Source of the DNA: Bradyrhizobium zhengyangense
GTDB taxonomy: Bacteria; Pseudomonadota; Alphaproteobacteria; Rhizobiales; Xanthobacteraceae
Length of the DNA: 64,000 nt
Reading direction: 5' to 3'
Assembly: GCF_022012435.1 (NCBI RefSeq)
Contig: NZ_JAKLUA010000004.1
Coordinates: forward strand, 248,001-312,000
Positions within the stretch are counted from its first letter, which is position 1; the number at the start of each line of letters is the position of its first letter. A model generated the notes under the pieces. The model was not told the origin of the DNA. It searched no databases and was given only the letters and a program-made list of their open reading frames with translations. A program made the position numbers and the translations under genes. Positions 33,609 to 42,401 of the stretch are shown piece after piece.

Positions 33609-35948
33609 CTATCCGGCTGCCCGTCTTGGCGTCAGGTTGGCGGCGAGATCGACCGGCGGTGCGACATGCATCAAGATGGTCTGGGTCGCTGATGCGACCT
33701 CGATGCCGTTCTGCTGGAAGCGCTGCTTCATGCGACGGTTGAATTCGCGCTGGACCGGCCAGCGGCCAGCCTCGGTGCAGCGGATCTGGCCGACGATCGA
33801 GACCATGGCACCATCGACCTTGTCGATGCCCCAGAGCTCGAGGTCGCCGCGGATCAGCGGGCGGAAGTCGGGCTCGCGGCGCATCTCCTCGACGATCTCC
33901 TTGAGGATCTGGCCGGCGCGATCGGTGTCCTCCTTGTAGGCGACGTTGACGCTGACGGAGGCATTGCCGGCACCACGGCTGGCATTGGTGATGGTCGTCA
34001 CCGCGCTGAACGGCACGATGTGCACGGCGCCGTCACCCGCACGTAGGCGAATGGTGCGGATCGAGACGTTCTCGACCACGCCAGTAAGCCCCGACACGCT
34101 GACGGTGTCGCCGACCTGCACCGTGTTCTCCAGCAGCAGGAATAGGCCGGTGATGAGATCCTGCACCAGCTTCTGCGAGCCGAAGCCGATGGCGATGCCG
34201 ACGATGCCGGCGCCGGCGAGCAGCGGCGCGACATTGACACCGATCTCGCTGAGTGCCGTGAGGCCGACCACGGTGGCGATGAGGCACAAGAGCGCTGTCC
34301 GCAGCATCGGCTGAAAGGTGCGCAGGCGCGCGGCGCGGGCATAATGTCCGTCGCGCGACAGTGTGTTGATCTGGCGATCCAGCAGCGCATTGCTGGCCTC
34401 CCAGATCGCCGCAGCGATGACGACGGCGACGCCGATCGTCGCAACGGCAGAGAGCAGCCGGCTGCCGATCTGGCCGCCATAGAACCAGACGATGGCATCG
34501 ACGCCCCAGACCTCGAGAACCGCAACGAAGCCGACGAAGGCGATCGCGCCGGAGACGATCTTGCGCAGCAGCGGCAGATAGCGATTGGCGCGGATCTCCA
34601 GCCCCGGAAAGCGCTGGAGGATGTCTGGCCGGATGCGAAAGCCACGATCGATCAAGCTCAGCGTCACCATGATGGCGACCCGCGTGATCAGCACGACCGC
34701 GATGGTGCCGACGAAATATTGCAGTAGCAGCGAATAGCCGTTGTGGATGTTGAGCGCCCAGACCGCCCACAGGGCCAAATCGAGCGCGATCGCCAGATAA
34801 TGCCAGCCGCCGGCGATGCGGTTGCGCAGACGCGCCGCAATCCCCTGCCGATCCGCCGGCGCGCGGATGGCGTCGGCGACCTGGCGGCGGCATTGCAGGA
34901 TGATGACGACGACGAACAGATGCACGACCAGCATGACCATGCGAATGAGCGCGGCGTAGCCGGCACGATGAAGGCCGAGCAACAGCGCCACATTGGCGAA
35001 CGCAATGCCGGTCACCGCGACACCGACAATGCGGCGCGCCCAGATCTCGATATAGGCCGCGGTCTCGGCCCGCGCCGGAAACAGGCCGAAGGGTCCGGCC
35101 AGGGCGCGGATGACGCAGATCAGCCCGCGCGAGAACGCGTAGGCGTTGACGACCGCAAGGATCACGAGACGGACGGTAGCGGGCTCGCCGATCTCCGTTC
35201 CGAGCAATGCGGTCGAGATGCCAAGGAAAGCAACGACCGGTAGCAGTTCGAATAGCAATCGTCCCAGCACCAAGGGCAGCCGCAGCATTAGCTGCCAGAC
35301 ACGCGCAAGGCTGTGCCGTCGCTTGTGCAAATCTGGCTCGGGCGTGACATCGGCGACCGATGACGGTGGATCGGCGATGGGCAGCGCCTGCACCGGCAGG
35401 CGTGCAGTCTGAGGCACGCGCCCTTCGAGGAAGGCGACCGGTCGCCGGATCAGGCGGACGCCAACCCATTCGGCCGTGAGCGCGCAGCCGAACACCAGCG
35501 CCAGCTTCCAGCCGATCTCGATCAGGAGATTGTAGGCATCAGGGTCGTCAGCGGTCCGGACGATCCAGTAGTAGAACGCCCAGAAATGCGTGAGCGTGCG
35601 CGCCATATCGACGACATCGCGCGAGATCTCTCCGATCTGTTCGGACACCGTGAGCAGAAGCTGGGCGCCGAGGCCATCGGCCGCGAGCGGGATCGGCAAC
35701 TTCTGCTCGGACGCGGGCGGTGCGGCCTGCTGCGGGCCAGACGCATTGGCGATCGCGCGCAACGTATCGATCATTTGCGCGCGCTTCTTGTCGTCCTGGA
35801 GCGTGTCCAGCGCCCGCCTCGCCTCGTCAGGCGACAATGCGACCGCGCTCCTGGGGGCAGGCGCAGGCGTCTCAGCGCGGGCTCCGGAGAACGACGAGAT
35901 GGCGAGGAAGAGCGCTGCGAGAAGCGCCGAGGCAAGCTTGTGCGACAC
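33609..35948 (-). CDS. MscS-family mechanosensitive channel, large form
   Basis: A 779-residue inner-membrane channel. A signal peptide (LLAALFLAISSFSGARAETP) leads to a periplasmic, Ala-rich helical region of about 100 residues, then around ten hydrophobic segments. The C-terminal part from about residue 545 is the MscS core, with the pore helix region LLAGAGIVGIAIGFGSQKLV and the beta domain DTVSVSGLTGVVENVSIRTI. The extra N-terminal helices match the YbdG/YnaI/MscK-like larger members. Function in release of solutes after hypo-osmotic shock is inferred from the family. The gene is monocistronic. Confidence 0.93.
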   Translation of the reverse strand: MSHKLASALLAALFLAISSFSGARAETPAPAPRSAVALSPDEARRALDTLQDDKKRAQMIDTLRAIANASGPQQAAPPASEQKLPIPLAADGLGAQLLLTVSEQIGEISRDVVDMARTLTHFWAFYYWIVRTADDPDAYNLLIEIGWKLALVFGCALTAEWVGVRLIRRPVAFLEGRVPQTARLPVQALPIADPPSSVADVTPEPDLHKRRHSLARVWQLMLRLPLVLGRLLFELLPVVAFLGISTALLGTEIGEPATVRLVILAVVNAYAFSRGLICVIRALAGPFGLFPARAETAAYIEIWARRIVGVAVTGIAFANVALLLGLHRAGYAALIRMVMLVVHLFVVVIILQCRRQVADAIRAPADRQGIAARLRNRIAGGWHYLAIALDLALWAVWALNIHNGYSLLLQYFVGTIAVVLITRVAIMVTLSLIDRGFRIRPDILQRFPGLEIRANRYLPLLRKIVSGAIAFVGFVAVLEVWGVDAIVWFYGGQIGSRLLSAVATIGVAVVIAAAIWEASNALLDRQINTLSRDGHYARAARLRTFQPMLRTALLCLIATVVGLTALSEIGVNVAPLLAGAGIVGIAIGFGSQKLVQDLITGLFLLLENTVQVGDTVSVSGLTGVVENVSIRTIRLRAGDGAVHIVPFSAVTTITNASRGAGNASVSVNVAYKEDTDRAGQILKEIVEEMRREPDFRPLIRGDLELWGIDKVDGAMVSIVGQIRCTEAGRWPVQREFNRRMKQRFQQNGIEVASATQTILMHVAPPVDLAANLTPRRAAG

Positions 35949-36165
35949 GCGGATTCCCCAAAATAAATGAAGCGCGCCGGCGGAATCGGGACCGCGCGAA
36001 GCACTGCGTCATGTCGGATCGGCGCTATTCGCCCCGATCGTGTGTCGGAAATTTGCCGATCAGGCGGCCATCTCTTGGCATTTCCCGCAACGCAAACGGT
36101 GGAACCGCGTCATGGTCAATGTTGCAAAGGCGTGCAAAATTGCTGATCGGAATTCGGGGCATCAA
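35949..36165. other. Divergent gap between the MscS gene and the Tat remnant
   Basis: About 217 bases carrying the likely promoter of the MscS-type gene on the minus strand. I see no gene, repeat or clear promoter box. Confidence 0.4.
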
Positions 36166-36347
36166 ATGGCAGATTTCGATCGGCGCGAGCTCATGCTTGC
36201 GGGAGCTGCGCTCCTGCTCGGCACGCCGTCAGCGATCGCACAGAGCGGACCCAGCTTCATCTATCGCGGCATCACACGCTGCACGACAAACAGCCGATCT
36301 ACTATCAATGGATCGGTGATCTCTTCGGCCTGCAGAAGAAGGCGTAG
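36166..36347 (+). pseudogene. Frameshifted Tat-signal protein remnant
   Basis: Translation from 36166 gives MADFDRRELMLAGAALLLGT then PSAIAQSGPSFIYRGIT, a clean twin-arginine signal and start of a mature region. The frame then degenerates into Arg/Ser-rich sequence, while the next frame reads LHDKQPIYYQWIGDLFGLQK and KA before TAG at 36345. Adding one base near 36280 would join them into a 60-residue protein. The 182-base length, one short of a multiple of three, supports a single-base deletion. The intact family is not recognised. Confidence 0.55.
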
Positions 36348-36755
36348 CCACCGAGGCGGTTTACAAAACGCACAGCGCCGGGCAGGTAGGGGCTCTGCCT
36401 TGCTGATGCAGCCCACTAAACCTTGACCCGGCGTGCCGTTCGCGGTTTCTGCCGCTATGCGATAGTCCGAACGAGCTTCATCGCACTTAACGCGGCTGGA
36501 TTTGCGGAGGTGGAGTCATAGACCTCCCCTTGCTCATGAGGTGGACGTTACGCGTCGCGCTGATCGCGACCACAGGCATGCTCCTCCCGTGACATAAAAC
36601 TGTCAAGCGGGATCGATGTCCCCAAGGATCACATTTGCACAGCTGTTCCGCGACAGACTGTCCGGGTGAGAGCGCGGAATAAATCCCTCTCCGCAGCGTT
36701 TGTGTGAGAGACAATTCTCCCTCTTCCCCGCCATCCTTTTTTCAGAAAGCCAGAG
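36348..36755. other. Intergenic region without a recognisable gene
   Basis: A 408-base gap before the MBL-fold gene. It contains a dyad GGAGGT-N20-ACCTCC (36506-36537) and an 18-codon frame (36538-36594) that looks like part of a signal peptide but has no good ribosome site. Nothing else is supported. Confidence 0.4.
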
Positions 36756-37637
36756 ATGAAAGCATTATCTTGCATCGCCGTTCTCGCGGCCCTCGTCACC
36801 GGTTCAGCTTTTGCGCAAGCGCCACAGACCTCGACCAAGAAGGTCGACGGCACCGACAACGTCTACATCTTCCGCTATGGCGGCCATCAGTCGATGTTCG
36901 TGGTGACGCCGAAAGGTGTGATCGCGACCGATCCGATCTCCTATTTGCGTCCGGCAAAGCCCTATATCGACGCGATCAAGGCGGTCACCGACAAGCCGAT
37001 CAAGTACGTCATCTACAGCCACCATCATTACGATCACATCGCCGGCGGCCAGCCGTTCAAGGACCTCGGCGCCACCTTCATCGCGCATCGCCGCACCAAG
37101 GAGCGGCTGCTCGAATTGAAGAAGCAGAATTCGCTGCTGGCCGATATCGTCATGCCGGACCAGATCGTCGACGACCAGAAGATCATCACGCTCGGCGGCA
37201 CCACGCTGGAGCTCGACTATGTCGGCCGCAACCATTCCGACAATTCGCTCGTGATGCGGCTGCCGAAGGAGAAGATCGTCTTCGTCGTCGACTTCGCGCC
37301 GATCGAGAGCGTCCAGTTCCGCAACATTCCTGATAACGCCTCGCCGCTCGAATATATCGCTTCGCTGAAGAAGCTGGCCTCGCTCGACTGGGAGCGCATG
37401 ATCCCCGGCCATCCCTATGCCGGCGGCCGGCTGGGCACCAAGAAAGATGTCGAGGACGACATTGCCTACATGGAAGACCTCTCGACCGAGGTGAAGAAGG
37501 CGGCTGATGCCGGCAAGTGCTTCGACACCGCGATGAAGGAAGTGAAGCTGCCGAAGTACGAGAAGTGGGCGAATTACGAGGCGAGCCTGCCAGCCAATAT
37601 CGAGCGCTTCTGCTACTGGTGGGGCCGGGGATACTAG
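36756..37637 (+). CDS. Exported MBL-fold metallo-hydrolase
   Basis: A 293-residue metallo-beta-lactamase-fold protein with a Sec signal (SCIAVLAALVTGSAFAQ). The zinc motif HxHxDH is at His89, His91, Asp93 and His94 in YSHHHYDHIAGG. GRNHSDNSLVMRLPKEK supplies the next His region, VVDFAPIES the bridging Asp, and MIPGHPYAGG the last His. The fold is the class seen in periplasmic lactonases and ring hydrolases. The HSDNS and PGHP elements argue for a binuclear active enzyme. Substrate unknown. A 14-bp perfect hairpin follows the gene. Confidence 0.9.
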   Translation: MKALSCIAVLAALVTGSAFAQAPQTSTKKVDGTDNVYIFRYGGHQSMFVVTPKGVIATDPISYLRPAKPYIDAIKAVTDKPIKYVIYSHHHYDHIAGGQPFKDLGATFIAHRRTKERLLELKKQNSLLADIVMPDQIVDDQKIITLGGTTLELDYVGRNHSDNSLVMRLPKEKIVFVVDFAPIESVQFRNIPDNASPLEYIASLKKLASLDWERMIPGHPYAGGRLGTKKDVEDDIAYMEDLSTEVKKAADAGKCFDTAMKEVKLPKYEKWANYEASLPANIERFCYWWGRGY

Positions 37638-37652
37638 CGGCGTGCACAGAAG

Positions 37653-37697
37653 TCGCAGGGTGGGCACAGGCGCGTCAGTGCCTTGCCCACCCTGCGA
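37653..37697. repeat. 14-bp perfect inverted repeat after the MBL-fold gene
   Basis: TCGCAGGGTGGGCA (37653-37666) pairs completely with TGCCCACCCTGCGA (37684-37697), with a 17-base loop. GCAGGGTGGGCA is a sequence I recall as very frequent in Bradyrhizobium intergenic DNA. It begins 15 bases after the stop and may terminate the transcript. Confidence 0.75.
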
Positions 37698-37865
37698 GAC
37701 CTGCCGCGATGATGGCATCATGCACGTGTTTTGCCCGACGGGTCAATCGATTTTTCTATAAATCCGAATATCGGGTGCATTCGCCGGCAGGCCACTGATT
37801 CCATGCCCCCGGCTACTGTGCATGGGGTTGTTTTCGCAACCTTTGTCGATGGCCGGCCGAGCGGC

Positions 37866-38903
37866 CTAGAGAAACATGTCTGTCAGGTCGACCGTCGAGG
37901 CCCTTCCGATCCGGTCAAAGTTTTTCGTCAGCCAGCTTCGCGCGGCCTCGCGGCCCTCATCGCGCAGGCGACACAAGAGGCTCCATTCGGGATGGAACTG
38001 CGTCGCCGTTCCGAGTTGCGACATCAGCTGGTCGTTTCCGATCCAGTGCATGAACATGCGGCTATGCGTATCGCGATCGAGCTCGCCGTTGTCGATAAGC
38101 CGGGTCGCGAAGGCAATCGCGCGCATCTCGCGCATCAGTGACGAATTGAAGCTGATCTCATTGATGCGATGGAGGACGTCGGCGGCGCTTGCCGGAAGCT
38201 CGTCACGCCGGATCGCGGTCACCTGCACGATGATGACGTCGTGACTGCCCTTGCGATAGATCAGCGGAAAGATCGCGGGATTCCCGAGATAGCCGCCATC
38301 CCAATAGTGCTCGCCGTCGATCTCGACCGCCTGGAAATATGGCGGCAGGCAGGCCGACGCGAGCACCGCCTCAGCGCTGAGCAACGGCGTCTGGAATACC
38401 TTGATCTTGCCGGTTCGCACATTGGTGGCGTTGAGAAAGAGCTGCGGTGCGTCCGGCGACGAATTGAGCCGCTCGAAATCGATCACGCGTTGCAGCAAGG
38501 ACCGGAGCGGATTCAAGTGGAATGGGTTGAGCAGGTTCGGCGGCACCGTATGCGTCAGCGTGTGGATGAAGGCATGGACGGGGTGATATTCCGGCGGCAG
38601 CTTGAGGGCCTGGATCAACTGGTTGACTGGTGAGAACAGGTCATAGACCTGGTCCATCCGCGAGACCTCGTTCCAGAACGCATGCAGGTTCTGCCGCGCA
38701 GCCTCGGCTCCGCCGATAGCCATGCCCGAGGCAAGCGCCACGGCGTTCATCGCGCCCGCGCTTGTCGCGCTGATCGCCTCGATTGCGAGCCTGCCGTCCT
38801 CGAGCACCTGGTCGAGCACGCCCCAGACGAAGGCGCCGTGCGCGCCGCCGCCCTGCAGCGCGAAGTTGACGTTCTTCTGGTTGCTGGTCTCGGGAGCGGT
38901 CAT
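37866..38903 (-). CDS. Patatin-like phospholipase
   Basis: A 345-residue patatin-fold serine hydrolase. The oxyanion-hole loop is LQGGGAHGAFVWGVLD at the N-terminus. The nucleophile motif reads ATSAG in ISATSAGAMNAV, the usual first Gly of GxSxG being Ala, and the catalytic dyad Asp is in YWDGGYLGNP. The middle part LFSPVNQLIQALKLPPEYHP and a Tyr-poor C-terminal helix are less conserved. It is translationally coupled to the upstream PPK2 gene by ATGA and is the last gene of the long Liv-type operon. Acyl-ester hydrolysis is expected; the lipid substrate is not known. Confidence 0.9.
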   Translation of the reverse strand: MTAPETSNQKNVNFALQGGGAHGAFVWGVLDQVLEDGRLAIEAISATSAGAMNAVALASGMAIGGAEAARQNLHAFWNEVSRMDQVYDLFSPVNQLIQALKLPPEYHPVHAFIHTLTHTVPPNLLNPFHLNPLRSLLQRVIDFERLNSSPDAPQLFLNATNVRTGKIKVFQTPLLSAEAVLASACLPPYFQAVEIDGEHYWDGGYLGNPAIFPLIYRKGSHDVIIVQVTAIRRDELPASAADVLHRINEISFNSSLMREMRAIAFATRLIDNGELDRDTHSRMFMHWIGNDQLMSQLGTATQFHPEWSLLCRLRDEGREAARSWLTKNFDRIGRASTVDLTDMFL

Positions 38904-39829
38904 TTTTCGCGCTTTCGTCCTCCCTTCCCCTCGCTCTCCAGCGCTTTTCGAACATCGGCAAACTCACGCAGCGAGGCCTTGTCGGCACGGGGGAAGCGCA
39001 GGTCCAGCTTTTCCAGCTCCGCGACGATGACGGAGCCGATCACGACGCGCGCGAACCATTTGTGGTCGGCCGGCACGACATACCAAGGCGCATGCGGCGT
39101 CGCGGTGTGGCGCACGATGTCCTGATAGACCGCCTGGTAGCGCGGCCACAGAGCACGCTCCTCGATATCGCCCATCGAGAATTTCCACTGCTTGCCCGGC
39201 TCTTCCAGCCGGTCGAGAAAGCGCTTGCGCTGCTCCTCCTTGGAAACGTTGAGGAAGAATTTCAGCACCACGGTGCCGTTGCGCATCAGGTAGCGCTCCC
39301 AGGCGGCAATGTCCTCGAACCGCTCCTTCCAGATGTTCTTGGTCACGAGCTTTTGCGGCAGCTTCTCCTTGACGAGCAGCTCCGGATGCACGCGCGTCAC
39401 CAGGCATTCCTCGTAATGGGAGCGGTTGAAGATGCCGATATGGCCGCGCTCCGGAAGCGCGACCACGTGTCGCCAGAGGAAATCGTGATCGAGTTCCTTG
39501 CTGCTCGGCGCCTTGAAGGCGGAGACCTCGCAGCCCTGCGGATTGATGCCCTCGAAGATCGCCTTGATCGCGCTGTCCTTGCCGCCGGCGTCCATGGCCT
39601 GGAATACGATCAGGACCGACCAACGATCCTGCGCGTAGAGCTTTTCCTGGAATTCGACGAGACGCTTCTTGTTGGCGTCGAGAATCTCCTGCGCCGCCTC
39701 TTTGTCCAGATCGCCCCTCGCGTCGGTCTTGTAGTCTTTCAGGTGAAACTTACCGGACCCGTCATGGCGGAATGGCGTGATGTAGCGGTCAAGTTCCTGG
39801 GCGAGCGATTTGGACGGCTTTTTGCTCAT
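38900..39829 (-). CDS. ppk2: Polyphosphate kinase 2 family protein
   Basis: A 309-residue PPK2 kinase, which transfers phosphate between polyphosphate and nucleotides. The Walker A-like AMDAGGKDS is at 78-86 and the Walker B-like IGIFNRSHYEE at 131-141, followed by the lid region EERLLP-like VKEKLPQKLVTKNIWKERF and FFLNVSKEEQRKRFLDRL. The single-domain length fits PPK2 class I or III; which nucleotide is used cannot be told by eye. Its start lies 41 bases inside the LivM gene, and its stop overlaps the patatin start by four bases. Confidence 0.92.
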   Translation of the reverse strand: MSKKPSKSLAQELDRYITPFRHDGSGKFHLKDYKTDARGDLDKEAAQEILDANKKRLVEFQEKLYAQDRWSVLIVFQAMDAGGKDSAIKAIFEGINPQGCEVSAFKAPSSKELDHDFLWRHVVALPERGHIGIFNRSHYEECLVTRVHPELLVKEKLPQKLVTKNIWKERFEDIAAWERYLMRNGTVVLKFFLNVSKEEQRKRFLDRLEEPGKQWKFSMGDIEERALWPRYQAVYQDIVRHTATPHAPWYVVPADHKWFARVVIGSVIVAELEKLDLRFPRADKASLREFADVRKALESEGKGGRKREK

Positions 39830-40808
39830 GAGCGCGGGGCACCTTGCGTTGCGGCTTCAATCGATCGAGCAGGCTACCAAGGATGCCCTTCGGAAGGAAT
39901 ATGATGAAAAGCACCAACAGCACGCCGTAGACGAGATTGTCCCAGCCGACCGCCCTGGTGCCGAAGCCGATACGCAAGGTTTCCGCGAGCAGGATGGTGA
40001 TGACGGCACCGACGGTCGGACCCAGCGAGACGAACAGACCGCCGACAATGGCCGCGAACACCATCTGCAGCGACACCGCGATGCCGGAGACGGTGTCGGG
40101 CGTGATGAACATCTGGTACTGGCAATAGATCGCGCCGGCCAGCGCCGTCATCAGGGCGCTGATCAGCGTGATCTTCAGCTTCTCCGCGGTGACATTGACG
40201 CCGGCGGCGGCAGCGGCGTCCTCGTCCTCCGATATCGCCTCCAGCGCGTAGCGGCTCATGCTGCGATCGATCAGATGCCAGACGACGATGCCGCCGAGCC
40301 AGACCGCAAGCGCGATCAGGTACCAAGTGGTCTTGTCGTCGAATTGCAGCGCCAGCAGCTTGTTGCCGGACGCGCGGTTCGGCGTGTAGCCGAGCGAGCC
40401 GCCGGTATAATCGCGCGTTGCCGTGATGACCTGAAGCACGATGCCTGACAGCGCCAGCGTCACCAGCACGAAATAGTGTCCGGTGATGCGGAAGCGGAAG
40501 CAGGGATAGCCGACGATCAGCGCCAGCGCGCCGGCCGCGACCATGCCGATGGGAATGCCGATCCATGGCGACAGGCCGAGATGGTTCCACAAGAGCGCGG
40601 TGACATAGGCGCCGATGCCCATGAAACCGCCGTGCCCAAGCGAGACCAGGCCGAACCGCCCCATCATCGACCACGATGTGTATGCGAACGACCAGATCAG
40701 GATCAGCACCAGAATGTGCAGATGATAGGGATCGCGATATACGAAGGGCAGCGCGACCAGCGCCGCCAGCCCGATCCCCCACGCTGCAAATCGCCCCTGC
40801 CCCGTCAT
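39789..40808 (-). CDS. Branched-chain amino acid-type ABC transporter permease (LivM-like)
   Basis: A 339-residue permease with about ten hydrophobic segments. The family signature GRFGLVSLGHGGFMGIGAYV is in the N-terminal third, and the EDEDAAAAAGVNVTAEKLKI loop before the last helices is the ATPase-contact (EAA-like) segment. Start chosen at MTGQGRF, which overlaps the LivH stop as ATGA; a longer N-terminus would run back into that gene. Its C-terminus overlaps the PPK2 start by 41 bases, an unusually tight junction. Confidence 0.93.
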   Translation of the reverse strand: MTGQGRFAAWGIGLAALVALPFVYRDPYHLHILVLILIWSFAYTSWSMMGRFGLVSLGHGGFMGIGAYVTALLWNHLGLSPWIGIPIGMVAAGALALIVGYPCFRFRITGHYFVLVTLALSGIVLQVITATRDYTGGSLGYTPNRASGNKLLALQFDDKTTWYLIALAVWLGGIVVWHLIDRSMSRYALEAISEDEDAAAAAGVNVTAEKLKITLISALMTALAGAIYCQYQMFITPDTVSGIAVSLQMVFAAIVGGLFVSLGPTVGAVITILLAETLRIGFGTRAVGWDNLVYGVLLVLFIIFLPKGILGSLLDRLKPQRKVPRAHEQKAVQIARPGT

Positions 40809-41686
40809 CGGCGCCTCGCGAGCAGGCCCGCGGGCCGGATGAACATCATGACGATGAAGAAGGCAAAGGCGAGCACGTAGCCCCATTCGAGATCGGAGAA
40901 CAAGCCACCAAGCGAGATAATCTCGGCGAACACGAACGCGGCGATGAAGCCGCCGATGAAATTGCCGAGGCCGCCGAGCACGCAGATCAGGAAAGTGATC
41001 GGGCCGAAGGAGAGGCCAACGAAGGGATGCACGTCATATTGCAGCACGAGCAGGCAGGCGGCGAGCCCGGCCAGCCCGCCCCCGATCGCGGAGGTTATGA
41101 GATAGATGCGTTTGGTATCGACGCCCATCAGCGCCATGATCTGCCGGTCCTGCGAGATGGCGCGGATCGCCGTACCGGTGAAAGTGCGGGTCATGAACAG
41201 ATAGACCGCGACCATGCCGACCAGCGCCGCCAGGAACGAGAGGAGGCGTGCATAGCTGAAATTCATGTCGCCGAACGCGAGCACCGGCAGCCGGATGCCG
41301 AGGTTGCGGAAGTCGATGCCGAAAGCGACGGTGGCAAAGCTCTGCAGCACGAACAGCACACCACCGGTGGCGAGCAATTGGTTGATCGGCGGCGCGGTGA
41401 GCAGCGGCGCGATCACCAGATAATGCAGGAGAGCGCCGAGGATCGCGACGAGCAGGATAGTGAACGGCGCTGCGATGAAATAGCTGATGCCGTAATACTG
41501 GACCATGAAATACATGGCGTACATGCCGATCATCACCAGCTCGGCGTAACAGATCCAGGTCACGTCGATGACGCCGAAGATCAGGTTCAGCCCGAGCGCA
41601 AGCAGCGCCAGCACGCCGCCGAGCAGGATGCCGTTGATCACGGCTTCCAGCAGATAGATGTCGAAGATATCCAGAAACGCCTGCAT
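40805..41686 (-). CDS. Branched-chain amino acid-type ABC transporter permease (LivH-like)
   Basis: A 293-residue permease with about eight hydrophobic segments. INGILLGGVLALLALGLNLI, followed by VIDVTWICYAELVMIG, is the start of the LivH family, with the unusual Thr-Trp in place of the more common MLNLAHG. RAISQDRQIMALMGVDTKRI is the cytoplasmic coupling loop. It lies seven bases downstream of the LivF-like gene and overlaps the LivM-like gene as ATGA. The two permeases form the channel of this importer. Confidence 0.93.
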   Translation of the reverse strand: MQAFLDIFDIYLLEAVINGILLGGVLALLALGLNLIFGVIDVTWICYAELVMIGMYAMYFMVQYYGISYFIAAPFTILLVAILGALLHYLVIAPLLTAPPINQLLATGGVLFVLQSFATVAFGIDFRNLGIRLPVLAFGDMNFSYARLLSFLAALVGMVAVYLFMTRTFTGTAIRAISQDRQIMALMGVDTKRIYLITSAIGGGLAGLAACLLVLQYDVHPFVGLSFGPITFLICVLGGLGNFIGGFIAAFVFAEIISLGGLFSDLEWGYVLAFAFFIVMMFIRPAGLLARRR

Positions 41687-41693
41687 ATGCCGC

Positions 41694-42401
41694 TCACACC
41701 CCGAGATAAGCTTCCTTGACTGTGTCGCTCGCCAGCATCTCCGCCGAGCTGCCGGACGCCCTGATCGTGCCGGCCTCGATCAGATAGGCACGGTCGACCA
41801 CCTTCAGCACCTGCTGCACGTTCTGCTCGACGATCAGCACCGTCAGCCCGCTGGCGCGGATCCGCTTGACGAGCTCGAACACCTGCTGCACCACGACCGG
41901 CGCCAGCCCCGCCGATGGCTCATCGAGCAGCAGAAGCTTTGGCTTCGACATCAGTGCGCGGCCGATGGCGCACATCTGCTGCTCGCCGCCGGACATGGTG
42001 CCGGCCATCTGGTAGCGGCGCTCCTTCAGCCGTGGAAACAGATCGAACACGACCTCGAGCCGCTCGGCATAATGGCCGCGCGCCTCCTTCATGAAGGCGC
42101 CCATCTTGAGATTGTCGTCGACCGAGAGCTGCGGAAACAGCCGCCGGTTCTCCGGCACATGCGCGATCCCGAGGCTGACAATCTTGTGCGGCGGCGTCGC
42201 GAGGACGTCGACACCCTCCATCGCGATCGATCCGCGCGAGGGGCGGATCAGGCCGGAGATGACGCGCATCAAGGTGGTCTTGCCGGCGCCGTTCGGGCCG
42301 ATCACGCCCACTGCCTCGCCAGCCTTGACCTCGAGATGGACGTCGAACAGCGCCTGGAAGGTGCCATAGCCGGCGCTGACGCTACGGAGTTCCAGCATCA
42401 T
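41694..42401 (-). CDS. Branched-chain amino acid-type ABC transporter ATP-binding protein (LivF-like)
   Basis: A 235-residue ATPase with Walker [10 protein letters not shown], signature MSGGEQQMCAIGRALM and Walker B LLLLDEPSAGLAP followed by a switch His-region (VEQNVQQV). Length and the single domain fit LivF. It overlaps the LivG-like gene by four bases and pairs with it as the energising dimer. ATP hydrolysis drives import of the ligand bound by the operon's binding protein. Confidence 0.95.
   Translation of the reverse strand: MMLELRSVSAGYGTFQALFDVHLEVKAGEAVGVIGPNGAGKTTLMRVISGLIRPSRGSIAMEGVDVLATPPHKIVSLGIAHVPENRRLFPQLSVDDNLKMGAFMKEARGHYAERLEVVFDLFPRLKERRYQMAGTMSGGEQQMCAIGRALMSKPKLLLLDEPSAGLAPVVVQQVFELVKRIRASGLTVLIVEQNVQQVLKVVDRAYLIEAGTIRASGSSAEMLASDTVKEAYLGV

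Noticed and set aside
36538..36594. An 18-codon frame reading MRWTLRVALIATTGMLLP
   Set aside because: It resembles part of a signal peptide, but the ribosome site is poor and there is no downstream coding frame to join; kept only as a note in the intergenic entry.
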